Source of the DNA: an uncultured Bacillota bacterium
GTDB taxonomy: Bacteria > Bacillota > Limnochordia > Limnochordales > ZCTH02-B6
DNA: 17,195 bases
NCBI GenBank assembly: GCA_937916565.1
Contig: CALFSR010000217.1
Coordinates: 1 to 17,195 of the forward strand
Direction: 5' to 3'
Shown: positions 13,208 to 17,195 of the stretch, piece by piece
Layout: each line of letters begins with the position of its first letter
Numbering within the stretch: the first letter of the stretch is position 1
Program-made: the position numbers and the translations under genes
Notes under the pieces: generated by a model
The model's input: only the letters and a program-made list of their open reading frames with translations
Database searches by the model: none
What the model was told of the DNA's origin: nothing

Positions 13208-14611
13208 GTGAGCGTCCCAACAAACCCGAGCGCAGCAGCCCAGCTCGTCCGCGCACTTCAGGAGGTGTCGCGGCTCGACCCTTTCGCGCTGCACGACGCG
13301 CGGACCGCCGCCAAGCTGTGCATCCTCGATACGGTCGCGTGCGGCATGCACGGCGCCTTGACGGAGGAGGGCGAGGCTGCTTTTCAGGCGGTCTCCGCGG
13401 TGTACGGGCCGGGAGACGCCACGGTGTGGGGCCGCCGGGCCCGCCTGCCGGCGCCGGCGGCGGCCCTCCTTAACGGAACTGCGGCCCACGCTCGCGAGCT
13501 CGATGATGTCCATCCGGCGATCATCCACCCGGGCTCGGTCGTCATCCCGGCGGTGCTCAGCGTCGCGGAACGGGAGGGCAGCCCGGGGCCGGACGTTCTT
13601 GACGCGGTGATCACCGGCTACGAAGCCATGGTGCGCATCGCCGAAGCCGCGGACTTTTTAGATCACCGCCGCCGGGGCTGGCACGGGACGTCGACCCTCG
13701 GCCCGTTCGCCGCCGCGGCCGCGGCGTCGCGGCTGCTTGGACTGGGCGAGCAGGAAACGGTCTGGGCCTTGGGGCTGGCGGGTACCCGCACCGGCGGGAC
13801 GTGGGCGTTTGCCGCCGACGGGGCCATGAGCAAGCGGCTGCACCCGGGCGCGGCGGCCCGTGACGGCGTGCTGGCGGCCTATTTGGCCAAGGCCGGCTTT
13901 ACGGGTCCCAGCTACGTGCTGGACGCGGACGACGGCGGCTTTCTCCCGCTGACGGCCTCAAGCTGGGACGCGGGGCGGCTGGCGGCGCCGGTGTCGCCGG
14001 AGACGCTCGCGGTTCTCGAGACGGAGTACAAGTTTTTCGCCAGCTGCAAGTCGGTGCATTCCCCCGCGGAAGCTGCCCTCACGCTGCGGGCGGAAGGCTT
14101 GCGCTCAAGCGACGTCGCCGAGATTTTCGTCGAGGTCAACGACAGCGCCATGCGCATGGCGGGGCGCGCCGGCATGCCGGAGACAATCGCCGCAGCCCAG
14201 CTCAGCATCGCGTACGGCGTTGCCGTGGCGCTCTTGCATGGGCGGGCGGACGTCGCGGTCTACACCCCCGCCATGCTGCAGGATGCCGCCGTGAGGGATC
14301 TAGTCCGGCGGATCCGGGTCCAGCCCAGCGACGAGATGAACCGGTTGCGGGTCGAGCAAAGGCTGAGCGCCGCCCGGCTTACGGTGCGCCTTGTGGACGG
14401 CTCGGAGCGGACCGCGGCCGTGCAGCGGCCCAAGTCCGCGCAGCGCAGGGGCATCGGCGCCGGGCCGGCGGTGCGGGAAAAGTTTTGGGCGCTGTGCGCC
14501 GCCGCGGGGGTGCCTGAGGGCCGCGTCGAGGTGATCTGGGAACTTGTCATGGGGCTTGAAGAGCTTAAGCCGGCGGCCATGAACCAACTTTACACATTGC
14601 TTCGTCCATGA
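13208..14611 (+). CDS. MmgE/PrpD family enzyme (dehydratase/decarboxylase/epimerase fold)
   Basis: This 467-residue cytoplasmic protein has the full length of the MmgE/PrpD family, which includes 2-methylcitrate dehydratase, cis-aconitate decarboxylase and iminodisuccinate epimerase. Family blocks are Leu-Asn-Gly-Thr-Ala-Ala-His at 88-94, Glu-Leu-Asp-Asp-Val-His (97-102) with His107-Pro-Gly-Ser, Gly-Trp-His159-Gly-Thr-Ser-Thr, and Met-Ser-Lys209-Arg-Leu-His-Pro-Gly, all near the active site in known members. Glu-Leu replaces the common Asp-Phe before Asp-Asp. No prp gene is nearby, arguing against the methylcitrate cycle. GTG 13208 has GAGGGGG 7 bases upstream; ATG 13109 would add 33 residues without family similarity. 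A C-N lyase gene follows 104 bases later, which makes an epimerase role on an N-substituted succinate attractive but unproven. Confidence 0.9.
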   Translation: MSVPTNPSAAAQLVRALQEVSRLDPFALHDARTAAKLCILDTVACGMHGALTEEGEAAFQAVSAVYGPGDATVWGRRARLPAPAAALLNGTAAHARELDDVHPAIIHPGSVVIPAVLSVAEREGSPGPDVLDAVITGYEAMVRIAEAADFLDHRRRGWHGTSTLGPFAAAAAASRLLGLGEQETVWALGLAGTRTGGTWAFAADGAMSKRLHPGAAARDGVLAAYLAKAGFTGPSYVLDADDGGFLPLTASSWDAGRLAAPVSPETLAVLETEYKFFASCKSVHSPAEAALTLRAEGLRSSDVAEIFVEVNDSAMRMAGRAGMPETIAAAQLSIAYGVAVALLHGRADVAVYTPAMLQDAAVRDLVRRIRVQPSDEMNRLRVEQRLSAARLTVRLVDGSERTAAVQRPKSAQRRGIGAGPAVREKFWALCAAAGVPEGRVEVIWELVMGLEELKPAAMNQLYTLLRP

Positions 14612-14715
14612 TGTTGTTCGGTGGATCCGTTGGGGGTGCCCGGCCGGTCCAAGCCGTGCCCGGACGCTCCGTTGCGTCGCCAAGGTCAGTATGACGGAAA
14701 AGGGGACATCGGTTC

Positions 14716-16197
14716 ATGTTTGAACGGGTGAAAGGCCGGATCGACGACGACGCGATCGCCCTCTACTACGGCGACGCCATCGAGCGGTCCAAGTCGTCGT
14801 TTCCGGTCATGATGAAGGTCAACCAAGCCCACGTCGTGATGCTGGCGGAGCAGGGGCTCATCTCCCGGGAAACCGCCCGCAGGCTCCTTGAGACGTTTGC
14901 CCGGATGCTGGAGGCCGGCGTGGAGGCTATCCGGATCGACCCGGGGCTTGAGGACTTGTACACCAACGTCGAGCGGGCGGTGCTGGAAGCGGCGGGGGCC
15001 GAAGTCGGCGGGCAGATGCACATGGGGCGCAGCCGCAACGATCTGGAGCCTGCCATCGCCCGCATCATGGCCCGGGACGCGCTCAACGACATTGCGCTGT
15101 CTATCCACGCTCTGGCGGAGCTGCTGGCCGGCAAGGCGCGGGAGCACGCCGGCAGCGTCTTGCCCGGGTTCACCCACTGGCAGCCCGCGCAGCCGACGAC
15201 CCTCGGCCACTACCTCATCGCCGTCGTCGACCACCTGTTGCGGGACCTGGAGCGGCTCGACGCCGCCTACAGGCGCACCAACCGATCGCCCTTGGGGGCC
15301 GCGGCGTTTAACGGGACAAGCTTTGCCATCAACCGCCTGCGCACGGCCGAACTGCTGGGCTTCGACGGGCTGGCGGAAAACACGCTGGATGCCGCCGCGG
15401 GCGTGGACCACTGGGTCGAAGCCGCGTCGGTCCTGGCCAACCATGCCCTTACGCTGGCCCGCTACGCCTCCGACGTCGTGCGCTGGTCCATGCCGTGGCT
15501 GGGCTACGTCGAGCTCGCGGACGGCTGGTCCGACAGCAGCAGCATCATGCCGCAAAAGAAAAACCCCGTCATGGCCGAGACCGTCCGCGCCCAGGCCGCC
15601 GTGGCCACGAGCCTTTTGGCCGGTTACATGGAGGCGTGCCGCACGACGCTGGAGCCGTGCCGGGACATCACGGTGGCCGAGGGCAAGCTCTGGGATCTGT
15701 TTGATCACGTCGGGCGGATGACCAATATCACCCTCGGCTTCAGCCGCGGCATGACCGTCCACGTGGAGCGCATGCAGGGCCAGGCCACCATCGGTTTCAC
15801 CGCCGCGACGGAACTCGCGGACACGCTGGTGAGGGAGTCGGGGCTGTCGTTCCGGGAAGCGCACCGGGTCGTGGCCAACATCGCGCGGGAAGTCATGGAG
15901 CGGGGCGGGGACAGCACCATCGTCACCGCCGGCCGCGTCAAGGAGGCCGCCGCGGCCGTCTTGGGCCGCAGCATCTCCCTCACGGAAGAAAGCGTCGCCC
16001 GGGCGTTGGCGCCGGGGCGGTTTGTGGAGGCTCGTTCGCACGCGGGCGGGCCGGCGCCGGCCGAGGTGCGCCGGATGGCCGAGCAACGCATGGCCGAGCT
16101 CGCGAAACACCGCCAGCTCATCGAGGAGAGGTTCGCTCAGTGTCAAAGGGGGGATGCCATGCTCGCTGAGGCGATGAAGCGGGTGCTGCAGGGATAA
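14716..16197 (+). CDS. fumarase/aspartase-superfamily C-N lyase, argininosuccinate lyase-like
   Basis: The 493-residue protein belongs to the superfamily that releases fumarate by breaking a C-N bond, usually as a cytoplasmic tetramer. Superfamily blocks are Gly-Arg-Ser-Arg107-Asn108-Asp, Gly-Phe-Thr-His154-Trp-Gln-Pro-Ala-Gln-Pro and the catalytic-serine loop Asp-Ser-Ser-Ser-Ile-Met-Pro-Gln-Lys-Lys-Asn-Pro (273-284). It differs from ArgH in several places: Leu110 replaces the Gln of Ser-Arg-Asn-Asp-Gln, Phe-Asn-Gly-Thr-Ser-Phe (198-203) replaces the Ala-Gly-Asn-Pro region, and Ser25 appears to stand where the Asp that helps bind the arginine part lies. It is also longer than E. coli ArgH (457). 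A lyase for another N-substituted aspartate, like EDDS or iminodisuccinate lyase, fits better. Start ATG 14716 follows AAAAGGGGA. Confidence 0.9.
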   Translation: MFERVKGRIDDDAIALYYGDAIERSKSSFPVMMKVNQAHVVMLAEQGLISRETARRLLETFARMLEAGVEAIRIDPGLEDLYTNVERAVLEAAGAEVGGQMHMGRSRNDLEPAIARIMARDALNDIALSIHALAELLAGKAREHAGSVLPGFTHWQPAQPTTLGHYLIAVVDHLLRDLERLDAAYRRTNRSPLGAAAFNGTSFAINRLRTAELLGFDGLAENTLDAAAGVDHWVEAASVLANHALTLARYASDVVRWSMPWLGYVELADGWSDSSSIMPQKKNPVMAETVRAQAAVATSLLAGYMEACRTTLEPCRDITVAEGKLWDLFDHVGRMTNITLGFSRGMTVHVERMQGQATIGFTAATELADTLVRESGLSFREAHRVVANIAREVMERGGDSTIVTAGRVKEAAAAVLGRSISLTEESVARALAPGRFVEARSHAGGPAPAEVRRMAEQRMAELAKHRQLIEERFAQCQRGDAMLAEAMKRVLQG

Positions 16198-16243
16198 CGG
16201 CGGGTTTGCTAGTGAATCTGACCAACGTGGAAGGGGATGTCAA

Positions 16244-17195
16244 GTGCGCAGGGCCGCGCTGCCTTTAATTCTAGTCCTCGTGCTCATGACGGCCTTTACG
16301 GCCGTGGCCGCCGGGCAGGGGATCGTCGTGGCCATCGGTGTCGACGCGTCCACCCTCGATCCGCAGCGGACGACCGACTCGGCGACGGAGTCCATCAACA
16401 AGAACCTGTACAACAACCTGGTGCGTTTCGACGCCAACATGGAGATCGTGCCGGACTTGGCCACGCACTGGACCGTTTCGGAGGACGGCCGGACGTGGAC
16501 GTTTTACTTGCGGGAAGGGGTGCGGTTCCACGACGGCACGCCCCTTGACGCGCAGGCCGTGAAGCAGAGCTTTGATCGGCTGCTCGATCCGGCCAACGCG
16601 TTTCCCCGCGCGAGCCTCCACTCGGATATCGTGGCCGTCGAGGTCGTCGGGCCGTACGCGGTGAGCTTCACCACGGCGCAGCCGGCCGGCGCCATGCTCG
16701 CCCGCATGGCGCACCCGTCCGCGGCCATCGTCAGCATTCCGGCGGTGGAGCGGTGGGGCAGCGCCTTTGGGCAGCACCCCGTCGGCACCGGTCCTTTCAA
16801 GTTCGAGAGCTGGACGCCGGGCCAGGAAATCGTGCTGGTGCGCAACGGCGACTACTTCAAGGGCGCCCCGGCCATCGAGCGGGTCACCTATCGCGTCGTG
16901 CCGGAGGAAAGCGTCCGCACCTTGATGCTCCAGGCGGGCGAAGTGCACGTCGCCGTCGGTATCCCGCCGGACCAGATCCCGCTGCTTGAGCGCATGCGCG
17001 GGGTGGAGGTCAAGCAGACGCCCAGCACGATGATGATGTACCTGGCGATGAACGGGCAGAAGTCGCCCTTCAATGACGTCCGGGTGCGCCAGGCGATGAA
17101 CTACGCCATCAACAAGGAAGAGATCGTGGAATACCTCTTGTCCGGCCTGGCCGACGTGGCCGATTCCCCGCTCTCGCCGGTCATCTGGGGCTACG
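16244..17195 (+). CDS. ABC transporter substrate-binding protein, family 5, 5' part only
   Basis: The first 317 codons of a second family 5 receptor are present; the gene runs off the window end without a stop. A Sec signal peptide fills residues 1-23 (Arg-Arg, then a Leu/Val-rich core, ending Ala-Val-Ala-Ala) and again lacks a lipobox cysteine. The mature part has Ser-Thr-Leu-Asp-Pro-Gln, Val-Arg-Phe-His-Asp-Gly-Thr-Pro-Leu, Val-Gly-Thr-Gly-Pro-Phe-Lys-Phe and Val-Arg-Gln-Ala-Met-Asn-Tyr-Ala-Ile, all family 5 blocks. GTG 16244 was chosen because AAGGGG lies 7 bases upstream and the signal peptide begins there. It is 46 bases after the lyase gene, so it is probably cotranscribed and supplies the lyase substrate. 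Permease and ATPase genes would be expected beyond the window. Confidence 0.92.
   Translation, partial: MRRAALPLILVLVLMTAFTAVAAGQGIVVAIGVDASTLDPQRTTDSATESINKNLYNNLVRFDANMEIVPDLATHWTVSEDGRTWTFYLREGVRFHDGTPLDAQAVKQSFDRLLDPANAFPRASLHSDIVAVEVVGPYAVSFTTAQPAGAMLARMAHPSAAIVSIPAVERWGSAFGQHPVGTGPFKFESWTPGQEIVLVRNGDYFKGAPAIERVTYRVVPEESVRTLMLQAGEVHVAVGIPPDQIPLLERMRGVEVKQTPSTMMMYLAMNGQKSPFNDVRVRQAMNYAINKEEIVEYLLSGLADVADSPLSPVIWGY

Noticed and set aside
14686..16146. 486-codon open frame on the minus strand opposite the lyase gene
   Set aside because: It is a mirror frame of a well-supported lyase, with no recognisable domain and shadow-like composition.

Overview
The window is GC-rich, compact bacterial DNA in which most genes start with GTG and have strong AGGAGG-type ribosome binding sites. 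An Amidase_6 protein of a kind best known from Firmicutes, together with the base composition, suggests a high-GC, possibly thermophilic Firmicute (Symbiobacterium, Thermaerobacter or Limnochordia type). This placement is an inference. Both solute-binding proteins carry Sec signal peptides without a lipobox cysteine, which would be unusual for a classical monoderm Firmicute. No rRNA, tRNA, CRISPR, insertion sequence or phage gene was seen. The content is catabolic and transport functions.

Region A (1-7293, + strand): the 3' end of an L-cysteine desulfidase/UPF0597-type gene is followed, with overlapping stops and starts, by two class III (CaiB/BaiF) CoA-transferases and then a crotonase-family protein. 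After a 209-base gap come a family 5 solute-binding protein and two Dpp/Opp-type permeases. No ATPase gene follows. The logic looks like uptake of an organic acid or peptide-like solute, CoA activation and acyl-CoA processing. A hairpin at 7377-7413 separates this region from the next, convergent one.

Region B (7441-11010, - strand): a GntR/FCD regulator, a DUF35 zinc-ribbon/OB-fold protein, a cysteine-less SCP2-type thiolase, a MaoC-like hydratase and an NAD-type SDR form one tightly packed operon. A convincing promoter (TTGACT, 17 bases, TATTCT) and a perfect palindrome, TGGTATACCA, just downstream of the predicted start suggest autoregulation by the GntR protein. The enzymes fit a hydratase plus thiolase-fold retro-aldol or beta-oxidation module.

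Region C (11075-12830, - strand): a Mn-dependent ureohydrolase (agmatinase/arginase family) is followed by a cytoplasmic Amidase_6 protein and a strong terminator.

Region D (12831-17195, + strand): after a 377-base divergent intergenic region come an MmgE/PrpD-family enzyme, a fumarase/aspartase-superfamily C-N lyase resembling but differing from argininosuccinate lyase, and the start of a second family 5 solute-binding protein. An MmgE/PrpD epimerase, an ArgH-like lyase and a peptide-type importer are the components known from iminodisuccinate and EDDS breakdown, so a locus for uptake and cleavage of an N-substituted aspartate or aminopolycarboxylate is the most interesting hypothesis here.
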